From the NCBI GenBank assembly GCA_016124255.1, contig WGOB01000082.1, positions 1 through 48,542 of the forward strand: a stretch of 48,542 nucleotides of DNA, given 5' to 3'. Positions 1 through 10,015 of the stretch are shown here, one piece after another. The notes beneath the pieces were generated by a model that was given only the letters and a program-made list of their open reading frames with translations, had not been told where the DNA came from and did not search any database. A program made the translations under genes and the position numbers. Source of the stretch: Alphaproteobacteria bacterium (GTDB taxonomy: Bacteria > Pseudomonadota > Alphaproteobacteria > Caulobacterales > Aquidulcibacteraceae). How positions within the stretch are numbered: position 1 is the stretch's first letter; each line of letters opens with the position of its first letter.

Positions 1-342
1 CCACAGGCCCGAGACGACGACCTTGCGCCGTCCGTTCGCCGCCAGCGCGTCGCGCACCTTGCGGTCGTCCCACGAGTTCATCGAGGTGCGCTCGAGCAGG
101 ACCTTGTCCGGGAACACGTCGAGCAGCTCGGGATAGGTGAAGCCGGAGAAGCTCTCGGTCTCGACGGTGGTGATCGTGGTCGGGATGCCGAAGATTCGTG
201 CCGCCTTGGCCAGGGCCACCGTGTTGTTCTTCAGAACCTGCCGGTCGATCGACTGCACGCCGAACGCCATCTGCGGCTGGTGGTCGATGAATATCAGCTG
301 GCAGTTGGTCGGGGTCAGGACTTCGAGCTTCGGATTGGACAT
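1..342 (-). CDS. isochorismatase-family hydrolase (YcaC-like), 3' part missing
   Basis: The reading frame opens at ATG 342-340 and runs off the left edge, so only the first 114 residues are present. It begins MSNPKLEVLTPTNCQLIFID and carries the Asp of the isochorismatase fold in the context FIDHQPQMAFGV, as in the YcaC group of cysteine hydrolases. The cut end falls just after KVVVSGLW, so the catalytic Cys would lie outside the window. An AGGAG ribosome site at 354-350 supports the start. It is divergent from the winged-helix/ATPase regulator at 608, separated by about 265 bases that probably hold both promoters. The substrate is unknown; YcaC-type proteins are often poorly characterised amide or ester hydrolases. 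Confidence 0.85.
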   Translation of the reverse strand, partial: MSNPKLEVLTPTNCQLIFIDHQPQMAFGVQSIDRQVLKNNTVALAKAARIFGIPTTITTVETESFSGFTYPELLDVFPDKVLLERTSMNSWDDRKVRDALAANGRRKVVVSGLW

Positions 343-607
343 CTGAGATCTCCTGCAGGCCGTGGGAGCAGCTTGTCGACGACGTCGCCGCCATGCGGCG
401 CGGGCCGCCGCACAAGGACGGTTGGACCGCGTCCTCCAACCGCCGTCCCGAGCCTGCGGCGCCCAGCCATCGGTAACCAGTTAATGCTTGTGAATCGCTG
501 CAAAGCCGGTCACGGCAAGGGCGACGCACGCACCCAATCCGTGCGATGCTGCAACCGCGCAAACCGTGATGGACAGCGCAGCCACGATCCGTGTGGAGGC
601 GGAACCC

Positions 608-3436
608 GTGGAAGACAGCTCGTTCACGTTCGGGCCGTACGTTCTATCCGCCCAGCAACGCGTGCTGCGGGACGGCGATCGGCCCGTGCCGCTCGGCAGC
701 CGGGCGATCGGCCTGCTGTTCGCGCTCGTCGAACGTGCCGGGGAGGTCGTCGGCAAGGACGAACTGATCGCCAGGGTGTGGCCGGATACCTTCGTCGAGG
801 AGTCCAACCTGCGGGTCCACGTCGCCGCCCTGCGCCGTGCGCTCGGCGACGGGCGCGGCGGGGCACGCTACATCCTCAACGTGCCCGGCCGCGGCTACTC
901 CTTCGTCGCCCCGGTGTCGACCGCAGGCGCCCGCGATCCGGCACCCGCCCGGTCCGGGACTACCGCGGACCGCGGCCGTCACCTGCCGATCCGGCTGTCG
1001 AGAACCATCGGCCGGTCGGCCGTCATCGGCGACCTCTCCAGGCACCTCCCGGCCCGGCGCTTCGTGACGATCGTCGGCCCGGGCGGCATCGGAAAGACCA
1101 CGGTGGCGCTCGCCATCGCGGAAGAGCTCGGTGCCGCCTACGCCGATCCCGTCCGCTTCGTCGACCTCTCGTCGCTTTCGACTTCCCGATCCTTTCCCGC
1201 CGCCATCATCGCCTCGCTCGGCATCGGGCTGCCGTCCGGCAACACGATCGCCGGGCTGATCGAGAGCCTGCGTGACAGGCATGGGCTGATCGTCCTCGAC
1301 AACTGCGAACTGGTTCTGGAGGAGGTCGCCGAATTCGCCGAGGCGGTGCTTCGCGCGGCACCTGACGTCCACATCCTCGCCACCAGCCGGGAGCCCCTGC
1401 GGGCGGACGGCGAATGGGTTCACAGACTCGGTCCCCTCGACGCGCCACCTGCAAGGTCGCCGCTCGACGCACGATCCGCACTCGCCTATCCGGCCGTCGA
1501 ACTGTTCCTAGATCGCGCGTCCAGCAGGGCCGCCGGCTTCCAGCTCACCGACGAGACGGCCGAGGTCATCGGCGAAATCTGCCGGCGGTTGGACGGTATG
1601 CCGCTTGCGATCGAACTCGCCGCGGCCACGGTCGACACGTTCGGGGTCCACGAACTCGCGAGGCGGCTGCACGATTGCTTCGCCGTGCTGACCCGCGGCC
1701 GGCGCACCGCCCTGCCCCGGCATCAGACCCTGCGTGCCACACTCGACTGGAGCTACGGCATCCTGACGGCACGAGAGCAGACCGCGTTGCGCAGACTGGC
1801 GGTCTTCCATGGCCGCTTCACGGTCGACGCCGCTACTGCGGCTCTCGCATCGGCCGACCTGGCCCCGACGGAGGTGCCGGACATCCTGTCCGACCTCGTC
1901 GCCAAGTCGCTGGTGATCGCGGAAGTCGGGCTGAGGACCGACCGCTACCGGCTGCTGCTCACGACACGTGCCTACGCGATGGAACGCCTGGACGAGAGCG
2001 GCGAGAAAGATGACGTCCATCGACGATACGCACGATTCCTGACTGCGTTCCTGCGGGGCTCGGACGTCGAGCGCGAGACGTACTCACCGGCCGAGTGGCG
2101 CGAGGCCTACGCGTATCTCATCGACGACATCCAGGGTGCCTTCGACTGGGCGTTCTCCGGTTCGGGCGAGGCCGCCCTTGGCGTCTCGCTGACGATCGAA
2201 TCGGCGCCGGTCTGGTTCCGCATGTCGCTGATGGGAGACCACCGCGAGCACGCGGCAAGGGCGCTTGCGCACCTGGATCTGGCGGCGGCCAACCACGACG
2301 AGGCCGAGATGCGCCTCGCAATCTCCCTGGGCCACGCCAGCTGGCACGTCTCGGGCCCAGGCGCCGAGATGGCGAAGGCCTTCGGCCGGGCGCTCGGGAT
2401 CGCCGAGCGCATCGGTGACGCGCGCTGCCAGATGCGGGCACTTTGGGGGCTCTGGAGCGAGCGCAATGTCTGCGGCGACTATCCCGGAGCCGCGCGAATG
2501 GCCGAGCGCTACGAGTCGGCGGCACTCGGGTCCGGCGACCGCTCCGAGCTCGTCATCAGCGACCGCATGCTCGCGCTCTCAAGCCATTTCGTGGGGCGGC
2601 AGGCCAAGGCGCGCCTGCACGCCGAGCGGACCCTGGAACATGCCTCCGCCGACGGCAGCAAGGCGCAGCTCGGCTCCTTCCAGTTCGACCTGCGGGTCGG
2701 AACGAACGCCGTATTGGCACGCATACTCTGGCTCCAGGGCTTTCCCGAACAGGCCGTCGGGACCGCGGAAGCGGCTGTCGGGCTCGCGTTCGAGCTCGGG
2801 CATACGCTGTCGCAATGCTTCGCCCTGTACTCGGCCTGCATGGTGGCGATCTGGACCGGCGACACGGATCTTGCGGCGAACAACGCCGCCCGCCTCATCG
2901 ACCGCGCGGCGAAGCACGCGCTGACGTTCTGGGAGGCCTGGGGCCGCAGCTACAAGATCGCCCTTGCCCTGCCAGGCGATCCCGAAGGCCTTGCGAACCA
3001 CCCGGACCGGGACGCCTGGCGGAACCCGATTTGCGGAGCCCAGCTCCCGGAGGTCATGACCACCCTGAACACCGGCTTTCTCGACGCGGCGCTGCTGGCA
3101 CGGATCGGGGCCATGCCGGAGAATTGGTGCGCGAGCGAGATCGAACGCGCCCACGGCGAAGCCCTGCTGCTGTCGGCGGGCAACGACGCGCAGGCGCAGG
3201 CCGAGGCCCGGTTCCACCGCGCGCTCTCGATCGCCCAGGACCAGGGCGCGCGTTCCTGGGAATTGCGGGCCGCGACCAGCCTTGCCCGGTTGATGCGCCG
3301 GCAGGGGCGGGCCGCCGAGGCCGAGGCGACCCTGGCACCGGTCGTCGAGTTCTTCACCGAGGGGCACGGCACCGCCGACCTTGCGGATGCCGGCGAACTG
3401 CTGGCCGACCTGCGGCGTTCCCTTCGCGCCGCCTAG
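608..3436 (+). CDS. winged-helix DNA-binding regulator fused to a STAND-type ATPase
   Basis: Predicted cytoplasmic transcription regulator. Residues 5-105 form an OmpR/PhoB-type winged helix (FGPYVLSAQQRVL to YILNVPGRGYSFVAPV). A P-loop ATPase follows, with Walker A GPGGIGKTT near residue 157 and a Walker-B-like LIVLDN. The remainder is a long helical TPR-like sensor region. This arrangement is typical of signal-sensing STAND regulators. The frame is open from GTG 566 and ATG 569, but no ribosome site precedes them. GTG 608 has GGAGG at 595-599 with 8-base spacing and starts right at the winged helix, so 942 residues are preferred. The gene is divergent from the isochorismatase-family gene and followed by a Tat hydrolase, its plausible targets (inference). 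The inducer is unknown. Confidence 0.85.
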   Translation: MEDSSFTFGPYVLSAQQRVLRDGDRPVPLGSRAIGLLFALVERAGEVVGKDELIARVWPDTFVEESNLRVHVAALRRALGDGRGGARYILNVPGRGYSFVAPVSTAGARDPAPARSGTTADRGRHLPIRLSRTIGRSAVIGDLSRHLPARRFVTIVGPGGIGKTTVALAIAEELGAAYADPVRFVDLSSLSTSRSFPAAIIASLGIGLPSGNTIAGLIESLRDRHGLIVLDNCELVLEEVAEFAEAVLRAAPDVHILATSREPLRADGEWVHRLGPLDAPPARSPLDARSALAYPAVELFLDRASSRAAGFQLTDETAEVIGEICRRLDGMPLAIELAAATVDTFGVHELARRLHDCFAVLTRGRRTALPRHQTLRATLDWSYGILTAREQTALRRLAVFHGRFTVDAATAALASADLAPTEVPDILSDLVAKSLVIAEVGLRTDRYRLLLTTRAYAMERLDESGEKDDVHRRYARFLTAFLRGSDVERETYSPAEWREAYAYLIDDIQGAFDWAFSGSGEAALGVSLTIESAPVWFRMSLMGDHREHAARALAHLDLAAANHDEAEMRLAISLGHASWHVSGPGAEMAKAFGRALGIAERIGDARCQMRALWGLWSERNVCGDYPGAARMAERYESAALGSGDRSELVISDRMLALSSHFVGRQAKARLHAERTLEHASADGSKAQLGSFQFDLRVGTNAVLARILWLQGFPEQAVGTAEAAVGLAFELGHTLSQCFALYSACMVAIWTGDTDLAANNAARLIDRAAKHALTFWEAWGRSYKIALALPGDPEGLANHPDRDAWRNPICGAQLPEVMTTLNTGFLDAALLARIGAMPENWCASEIERAHGEALLLSAGNDAQAQAEARFHRALSIAQDQGARSWELRAATSLARLMRRQGRAAEAEATLAPVVEFFTEGHGTADLADAGELLADLRRSLRAA

Positions 3437-3580
3437 CACCGCCACAGGCCGCACTCACACCGATTCACATCGCTTAACTCGCGCGGCCGCGCGCCGGGGT
3501 CGATCGTGACTGTCGACTCAGCGCAACCTTCGCGGCCGACATCCGCCCTCCGGGCCGGCCCGAAGCGACAGGAGCCATCC

Positions 3581-4555
3581 ATGCAGCTTGCAGGCCAGGC
3601 CGATCCGACCCGTCGCGACGTTGTCGCCGGGGGCATCGCAGCCGCCGGCGTGACGGCGCTGCCGGCCGCCGCGCTCACCACCCCCGCGTTCGCCAACACA
3701 CCGCAAGGAGCCGAAGTCATGAGCACGATCACCACCAAGGACGGTGTCGAGATGTTCTACAAGGACTGGGGGCCGAAGACCGCCCAGCCCCTGGTCTTCC
3801 ATCACGGCTGGCCTCTGAGCAGCGACGACTGGGATGCGCAGCTGCTGTACTTCCTCGCTCAGGGCTACCGCGTGGTGGCGCACGACCGGCGCGGCCACGG
3901 CCGCTCGAGCCAGGTGTTCGACGGCCACGACATGGACCACTATGCCGCGGACATCGCCGCGGTGGTCGAGCACCTCGACCTGCGCAATGCCGTCCACATC
4001 GGCCACTCCACCGGCGGCGGCGAGGCGCTGCACTACACCGCGCGGCACGGCCAGAAGGCGGGCCGGGTCGCCAAGCTGGTGCTGATCGGCGCGGTGCCGC
4101 CGATCATGGTCAAGACGCCGGCCAATCCCGGCGGCCTGCCGGTCGAGGTGTTCGACGGCTTCCGCGCGGCCCTCGCCGCCAACCGATCGCAGTTCTACCT
4201 CGATGTCGCGAGCGGCCCGTTCTACGGCTACAACCGGCCGGGCGCCGAAGTCTCGCAGGGGATCATCCAGAACTGGTGGCGCCAGGGCATGATCGGTGGC
4301 GCCAAGGCGCACTACGATGGCATCAAGGCGTTCTCGGAGACCGACTTCACCGAGGACCTCAGGATCGTCGAGGTGCCGACGTTGGTCATGCACGGCGACG
4401 ACGACCAGATCGTCCCGATCGCGGATTCGGCACTCCTCTCGGCCAAGCTGCTGAAGAAGGCCACGCTCAAGGTCTACAAGAGCCTTCCGCACGGCATGTG
4501 CACGACCCATGCCGAGGTGATCAACCAGGACCTCCTCGCATTCATCAAGGGCTGA
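3581..4555 (+). CDS. Tat-exported alpha/beta hydrolase (non-heme chloroperoxidase-like), copy 1
   Basis: A 324-residue alpha/beta hydrolase. A twin-arginine leader (TRRDVVAGG, then an Ala-rich stretch to TPAFA) occupies residues 1-39. The catalytic fold starts at MSTITTKDG. Visible elements are the oxyanion segment HHGWPLS, nucleophile Ser143 in GHSTGGGE, Asp in HGDDDQIVP (about 273) and His304 in LPHGMC. Family members are cofactor-free perhydrolases/esterases often annotated as non-heme chloroperoxidase. ATG 3581 has AGGAG at 3570-3574. A near-identical paralogue lies on the minus strand at 22839-23825 with a different leader. The enzyme is probably periplasmic, and its substrate cannot be deduced. 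An internal start signal may give a cytoplasmic form. Confidence 0.87.
   Translation: MQLAGQADPTRRDVVAGGIAAAGVTALPAAALTTPAFANTPQGAEVMSTITTKDGVEMFYKDWGPKTAQPLVFHHGWPLSSDDWDAQLLYFLAQGYRVVAHDRRGHGRSSQVFDGHDMDHYAADIAAVVEHLDLRNAVHIGHSTGGGEALHYTARHGQKAGRVAKLVLIGAVPPIMVKTPANPGGLPVEVFDGFRAALAANRSQFYLDVASGPFYGYNRPGAEVSQGIIQNWWRQGMIGGAKAHYDGIKAFSETDFTEDLRIVEVPTLVMHGDDDQIVPIADSALLSAKLLKKATLKVYKSLPHGMCTTHAEVINQDLLAFIKG
3705..3721 (+). promoter_or_regulatory. internal ribosome site and ATG inside the Tat hydrolase gene
   Basis: AAGGAG (3705-3710) lies 8 bases before an in-frame ATG (3719-3721), codon 47 of the hydrolase. Initiation here would give the enzyme without its Tat leader, starting MSTITTKDG. 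The paralogue at 22839-23825 preserves the same arrangement. It could be a working second start or a fossil of the ancestral start after a leader was added. Confidence 0.5.
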
Positions 4556-4628
4556 ACAACTGAGGATCCCGGTAGCGGGGCGGTGCGATCGTCGCGACAC
4601 CGCCCCACCGGTCCGGAGGGCGGGCGCC

Positions 4629-5153
4629 GTGAGAGTCCTGATACTGCTCACCACCGAGCAAGGCGGCCACGAGGCCGTGTCGCTCGGCCGGAACTGGGTC
4701 GAGCGGTTCGCGGCGATCTACTACCGGCTGAACGACGCCTCGGCAGAGATCGTGCTGGCGTCGACCGAAGGCGGTCCGCCGACCTGGGGGCTCCCGCAGG
4801 GAGACGGGGCGGCTGACAGCGCGGCGACCGCCAGACTGCGCGACGACCGCCAGGTCCGCGACCAACTCGCCGACACCCTGCGATTCGACCAGATCTTCCT
4901 GGAGGATTTCGACGCCGTCGTCTGCTTCGGCTGCTCGGGCCGAGACGACACGATCGACGGTGGCGGCCTGCCGGTCAGCCTGATCGCTGATGCCCTGGGC
5001 GCCGGGATGACAGTGGCCGCGGTCTGCGCCGACCTGGCCGAGCTGCCCCGGGAAATCCGCTCTGGCCTGCTGATCGTCGGAAGCGAGCTGACCCGGCCGG
5101 ACGCGATCGGCCGTGCCCTGCTGGCATCGCTCGAAGGACGAGACGCCCGCTGA
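4629..5153 (+). CDS. DJ-1/PfpI-superfamily-like protein
   Basis: A 174-residue protein that reads like the class I glutamine-amidotransferase/DJ-1 fold. It starts VRVLILLTTEQGG, then has a strand-turn SAEIVLASTEGGPPTWG, an aspartate region FDAVVCFG and a nucleophile-elbow-like TVAAVCADLAELP with a candidate Cys. The His that usually follows the Cys in PfpI proteases is absent, so chaperone/deglycase or other non-protease activity is possible, or the site may be inactive. The start is GTG 4629 with GGAGG about 9 bases upstream. It lies 73 bases after the Tat hydrolase on the same strand and may be cotranscribed. The family assignment is moderate; function is unknown. Confidence 0.6.
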   Translation: MRVLILLTTEQGGHEAVSLGRNWVERFAAIYYRLNDASAEIVLASTEGGPPTWGLPQGDGAADSAATARLRDDRQVRDQLADTLRFDQIFLEDFDAVVCFGCSGRDDTIDGGGLPVSLIADALGAGMTVAAVCADLAELPREIRSGLLIVGSELTRPDAIGRALLASLEGRDAR

Positions 5154-5202
5154 CCTGCAGGCCCCAAGGGCACTCTCCTGAGCCGGCCGCCCGCTCGGCG
5201 AT

Positions 5203-6080
5203 TCAGGCGGACACGTGCCGCGCGACCTCCGCATGGGTCGCGAACCATGCGTCGCCGGCCGCCTGGATGTGCTCGATCAGCTTTTCCAGGATCCAGATGC
5301 GGGAGCGGTAGCCGGTGACGTGCGGGTGCATGGTCAGCAGGAACAGCCCGCCCTCCTCGCGCGCCCGGTCGTACTCGCGCCGGAAGATGTCGAACACGGT
5401 CTCAGGTGCCGTATACGGGCGCAGGCCGCCGAAGCGGTGCATGTTGAAGTATACCGCGTCGTCGCGGATCCACTCGACCGGCAGTTCGACGATGCCGGTC
5501 GGCTCGCCGTCCTCCAGCAGTTCGTAGCAGTCGTCGTCGGCCATCAGCGAGCTGTCGTAGAGCAGGCCCAGTTCGCGTTCGATGCGCAGGGTGTTGGGGC
5601 TGAAGTCCCAGCTCGGGGTGCGCAGGCCGACCGGGCGCACGCCGGTGATCTTTTCCAGCGTGTCGGCGGACCGGAACATCAGGTCGCGCTCGGCCTCGTA
5701 GGGCAGCACCGAGTTCAGCTCGTGGATCCAGCCGTGGATGCCGATCTCGTGACCTTCCGCGACAAGCATGCGCTGTTCGTCCGGATGCAGCAGGGCGGCG
5801 ACCGCCGGCACGAAGAACGTCGCCTTCACCCCCGCCCTGTCGAGCGCCGCCTTGATTCGCGGCACGCCCTTTCGGGTGCCGTACTGCCCCCAGGACATCC
5901 GGCCGATCGAATTGCCGCCATCGCGCAGCTCATTGGTCTCGTGGTCGGAGTCGAAGGACAGCGCCACCGCGACCCGCGCGCCACCTGGCCAGGCGGCGGG
6001 GCACAGCGATCGCCCGGCCCGCACCTTGCCGACCTTGTTCCGCCAGGTCTCCTCCGGCCACTGCCAGGGCTCGAGCTCGG

Positions 6081-6084
<4 letters not shown>
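5203..6084 (-). CDS. polysaccharide deacetylase-like hydrolase (NodB/PuuE fold)
   Basis: A 293-residue cytoplasmic-looking protein (no signal peptide) of the NodB-homology superfamily. Motif 1 is SFDSDHE around residues 43-49 and motif 2 is HGWIH with metal His117 and His121. Further conserved blocks are LRTPSWDFSP and FLLTMHPHVTG. The DSDHE variant and the missing export signal resemble the HpPgdA/allantoinase-PuuE branch, which hydrolyses small amides or cyclic ureides, more than cell-wall deacetylases. The ATG at 6084 overlaps the stop of the upstream transporter ATPase (ATGA), so it is the last gene of the transporter operon. It probably acts on the imported compound (inference). Confidence 0.85.
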
Positions 6085-7102
<1,018 letters not shown>

Positions 7103-7106
<4 letters not shown>

Positions 7107-8074
7107 GCCACGCGCTCCAGCGGGTGATGGCAGCGATAGGCCCGTCCGGCCGCCGCGCGGCGCGGCGGATCCTCCCGGCAGGACCCGGACGCGTGGGCGC
7201 AGCGCGGCGCGAACGGGCAGCCCGGCGGCAGGGCCAGCAGCGACGGCGTTGTGCCGGGGATCTGGTTGAGCGGACGGCCGGGCTCGGCGGTCGCGGGCAG
7301 CGAATCCAGCAGGCCGCGCGTGTACGGATGGCGCGGGTCGCGCAGTACGGTCGCGGTCGCCCCCTCCTCGACGATCCGCCCGGCATACATGACGAGAATC
7401 CGCTCGGCGAGGCTGGACACCGTGGCGAGGTCATGGCTGATCCAGACCAGCGCGGTTCCGCTCTCGCGCGCCAGTTCGCGCATCTCGAACAGGATCTGCG
7501 CCTGGATCGAAACGTCGAGCGCGGTGGTCGGTTCGTCGGCGACGATAACCGCCGGGCTGTGCGCCATGGCGATGGCGATGGCGACACGCTGGCGCATTCC
7601 GCCGGAGAATTCGTGCGGGAAGGCATCCAGCCGGGCACGGGCATCCGGAATGCCGACCCGCGCCAGGACCGCGGCCGACCGCTCGCGCGCCGCCTTGTCG
7701 GACACGGCGTCGTGCGCCCGGATCGCCAGCGACATCTGGGTCCCGATCGACAGCACCGGGTTCAGGGTCATCATCGGATCCTGGAACACCATGGCGATGC
7801 GGCGCCCGCGCAATCGCCTGAGTGCCCGCGTCGGCATGCCGACGAGTTCCTCGCCCTCCAGGCGCACCGAGCCATCGACGATCCGTCCCGGTGGGTCGAT
7901 CAGGCCGAGCAGCGAGAAGCCGGTCACCGACTTGCCGGATCCGCTCTCGCCGACCAGCCCGAGGATCTCGCCGGGGGCCAATGCGAACGACACGCCGTCG
8001 ACCGCCTTGACCACGCCGGCGCGGGTGAAGAAATGAGTGCGCAACCCCTCGACCTCGAGCAGCGGCGCGTTCAT
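7103..8074 (-). CDS. peptide-type ABC transporter ATPase, DppD/OppD family
   Basis: A 323-residue partner ATPase of the importer. It shows Walker A GESGSGKS, signature FSGGMRQR, Walker B VIVADEPTTALD, switch His in WISHDLATV and the C-terminal PPGCPFAPRC cysteine motif of the OppD/DppD family. It starts in a 4-base overlap with the DppC-like permease stop (8071-8074) and ends overlapping the next ATPase, consistent with translational coupling. In this family both ATPases are needed for a working importer. Confidence 0.93.
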
Positions 8075-8952
8075 CGATGCAGCCTCGGGTTCAGCTGGTC
8101 GCGGACCTGGTCGCCGACCAGGTTGATGGCGACGATCAGCACGATCAGCGCGACGCCGGGATAGACCGAGATCCAGTAGCGCCCGCTCATCATGTAGACG
8201 AAGCCGTTGGAGATCAGCATGCCGAGCGACGGCTCGGTGACCGGCAGTCCGAGGCCCAGGAACGACAGCGTCGCCTCCAGCGCGATCGAGTTGGCGATCT
8301 GCACGGTGGCGACCACGATCAGCGGCGGCATGCAGTTCGGCAGCAGATGGCGGAACACCACGCGGGCCCGCGACAGCGGCGTGGCGGTCGCCGCCTCGAT
8401 GTAGTCCTTGCGCCGCTCGGCGGTCGCGGCCCCGTAGGCGGTCCGGGCGAAATAGGCGTATTGCGCCGCCACCAGCGCCGTCACCAGCTGTGCCTTCCCT
8501 TGGCCGAGCAGGGCAACCAGCACCAGCGCCAGCAGGATCGCCGGAAACGACAGCTGCAGGTCGACGATCCGCATCACCAGGGTCTCGACGATGCCGCCGG
8601 CATACGCGGCGGTCACACCGAGGCTGGCGCCGATCGCGAGCGCCACGCCACCCGCCAGCAGGCCGATCTGCACCGAGATCCTGAGGCCGTAGAGGATCGC
8701 CGACAGCAGGTCGCGGCCCTGGGCGTCGGTACCGAGCAGGTGCACGTAGCCGCCGCTGCCGACGTGGCCGGGCGGGCGACGGGCGTCGAGCAGCGACAGG
8801 CCTCCGAGGTCGTACGGATCCTGCGGGGCGATCAATGGCGCCGCGACCGCCACCAGCACGATCGCCGCGACCATGGTCAGGGCCGCCACGGCCACCGGGT
8901 TCTCGCGAAAGCCGGCCCAGAACCGGCCGAGCGGGGTCGACGTGTCGATCAT
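8071..8952 (-). CDS. peptide-type ABC transporter permease, DppC family
   Basis: A 293-residue inner-membrane permease. It begins MIDTSTPLGRFWAGFRENPV and has the OppC N-terminal segment, a first membrane helix at about 20-42, the periplasmic loop LLGTDAQGRDLLSAI typical of DppC, and four to five further helices. The EAA-like cytoplasmic loop reads AATATPLSRARVVFRHLLPN. The ATG at 8952 overlaps the stop of the DppB-like gene by four bases, so the start is fixed well. The same frame stays open upstream, but that part lies inside the DppB gene and is not coding. Confidence 0.92.
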   Translation of the reverse strand: MIDTSTPLGRFWAGFRENPVAVAALTMVAAIVLVAVAAPLIAPQDPYDLGGLSLLDARRPPGHVGSGGYVHLLGTDAQGRDLLSAILYGLRISVQIGLLAGGVALAIGASLGVTAAYAGGIVETLVMRIVDLQLSFPAILLALVLVALLGQGKAQLVTALVAAQYAYFARTAYGAATAERRKDYIEAATATPLSRARVVFRHLLPNCMPPLIVVATVQIANSIALEATLSFLGLGLPVTEPSLGMLISNGFVYMMSGRYWISVYPGVALIVLIVAINLVGDQVRDQLNPRLHR

Positions 8953-9923
8953 GACGCGGCCCCTCGCGAGATCCGCGGGTCGAGCGCCGCGTAGGTCAGG
9001 TCGATCACCAGGTTGATGGTGACGAACAGCAGCGCCACCAGGATCAGGTAGGCGACCATCACCGGCCGGTCGAGGCTGGTGATCGAGTCGATGATGAGCT
9101 TGCCCAGGCCGGGCCAGGAAAAGATCGTCTCGGTGACCACCGCGAAGGCCAGGGTCGATCCCAGCTCGAGCCCGAACACCGTCACGATCGGCACGGCGAT
9201 CAGCTTGAGGACGTGGCGCATCACGATCGTGCCTTCGGACAGGCCGGCGGCGCGCGCGAACTTGATGGTGTCGGTCAGCAGCACCTCGCGGGTGCCGGCA
9301 CGGGCGAGCCGGATCATCATGGCGAGCTTGAACAGCGACAGGTTGACCGCCGGCAGCAGCAGGTGGGACAGGCCCTCGGGCGTCAGGAAGCTCCACTCGA
9401 TCCCGAACACCGTCACGGTCGGCCCGCGTCCGCCGGCCGGCAACCAGCCGAGCGACACCGCGAAGGTCAGGATCAGGATCAGCCCGACCCAGAAGGTCGG
9501 CACCGAGAAGCCGAGGATCGACAGGCCCATGATGGTCTTCGACGAAACGGCGTCCGGCCGGTAGCCCGCCCAGATGCCGAGCGGCACGCCGATGAACGTG
9601 GCGCCGAACACCGCCGCCAGCGTCAGTTCCAGCGTCGCCGGCAGCCGGCTCAAGATCAGGTCAAGCACCGGCGTGGCGTACACGAAGGACCGCCCGAAAT
9701 CGCCCTGGGCGACATTGCCGATGAAGACCAGATACTGCTCCCACAGCGGACGGTCGAGGCCGAAGCGGGCGATGATCAGTTCGCGCACGTCCTGCGGGGC
9801 GTCCAGCGGGATCAGGACTTCCATCGGGTTGCCGATGGCGTAGACGCCCACGAACACGATCACCGACATGACGAACATGACGACGACCGCCTGCAGGCAG
9901 CGCTGGATGACGTATCCGGCCAT
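8949..9923 (-). CDS. peptide-type ABC transporter permease, DppB family
   Basis: A 324-residue permease that starts MAGYVIQRCLQAVVVMFVMS. It has six predicted membrane helices, the OppB-type loop RFGLDRPLWEQYLVFIGN, the GDFGRSF motif and the EAA-loop-like block AAGLSEGTIVMRHVLK. It forms the translocation pore with the DppC-like protein. It follows the binding-protein gene after 92 bases that contain a strong stem-loop, which probably lowers expression of the membrane genes relative to the binding protein. Confidence 0.92.
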   Translation of the reverse strand: MAGYVIQRCLQAVVVMFVMSVIVFVGVYAIGNPMEVLIPLDAPQDVRELIIARFGLDRPLWEQYLVFIGNVAQGDFGRSFVYATPVLDLILSRLPATLELTLAAVFGATFIGVPLGIWAGYRPDAVSSKTIMGLSILGFSVPTFWVGLILILTFAVSLGWLPAGGRGPTVTVFGIEWSFLTPEGLSHLLLPAVNLSLFKLAMMIRLARAGTREVLLTDTIKFARAAGLSEGTIVMRHVLKLIAVPIVTVFGLELGSTLAFAVVTETIFSWPGLGKLIIDSITSLDRPVMVAYLILVALLFVTINLVIDLTYAALDPRISRGAAS

Positions 9924-9965
9924 CGTCCGGGCGTTCTCCGGTTACGTGCGGTCGCGGAAAGCGGC

Positions 9966-9991
9966 GGGCCGGACGTTCGGTCGTCCGGCCC
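9966..9991 (-). terminator. intercistronic stem-loop between binding protein and permease
   Basis: A perfect 10-bp inverted repeat (9966-9975 and 9982-9991, arms GGGCCGGACG and CGTCCGGCCC on the plus strand) encloses a 6-base loop. It sits just after the binding-protein stop, inside the transporter operon, without a T-run. Such elements act as partial terminators or protect the upstream mRNA, giving excess binding protein. The structure is seen; the role is inference. Confidence 0.6.
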
Positions 9992-10015
9992 AGGCAGTCT
10001 TTCAGTCGGAGCCGA

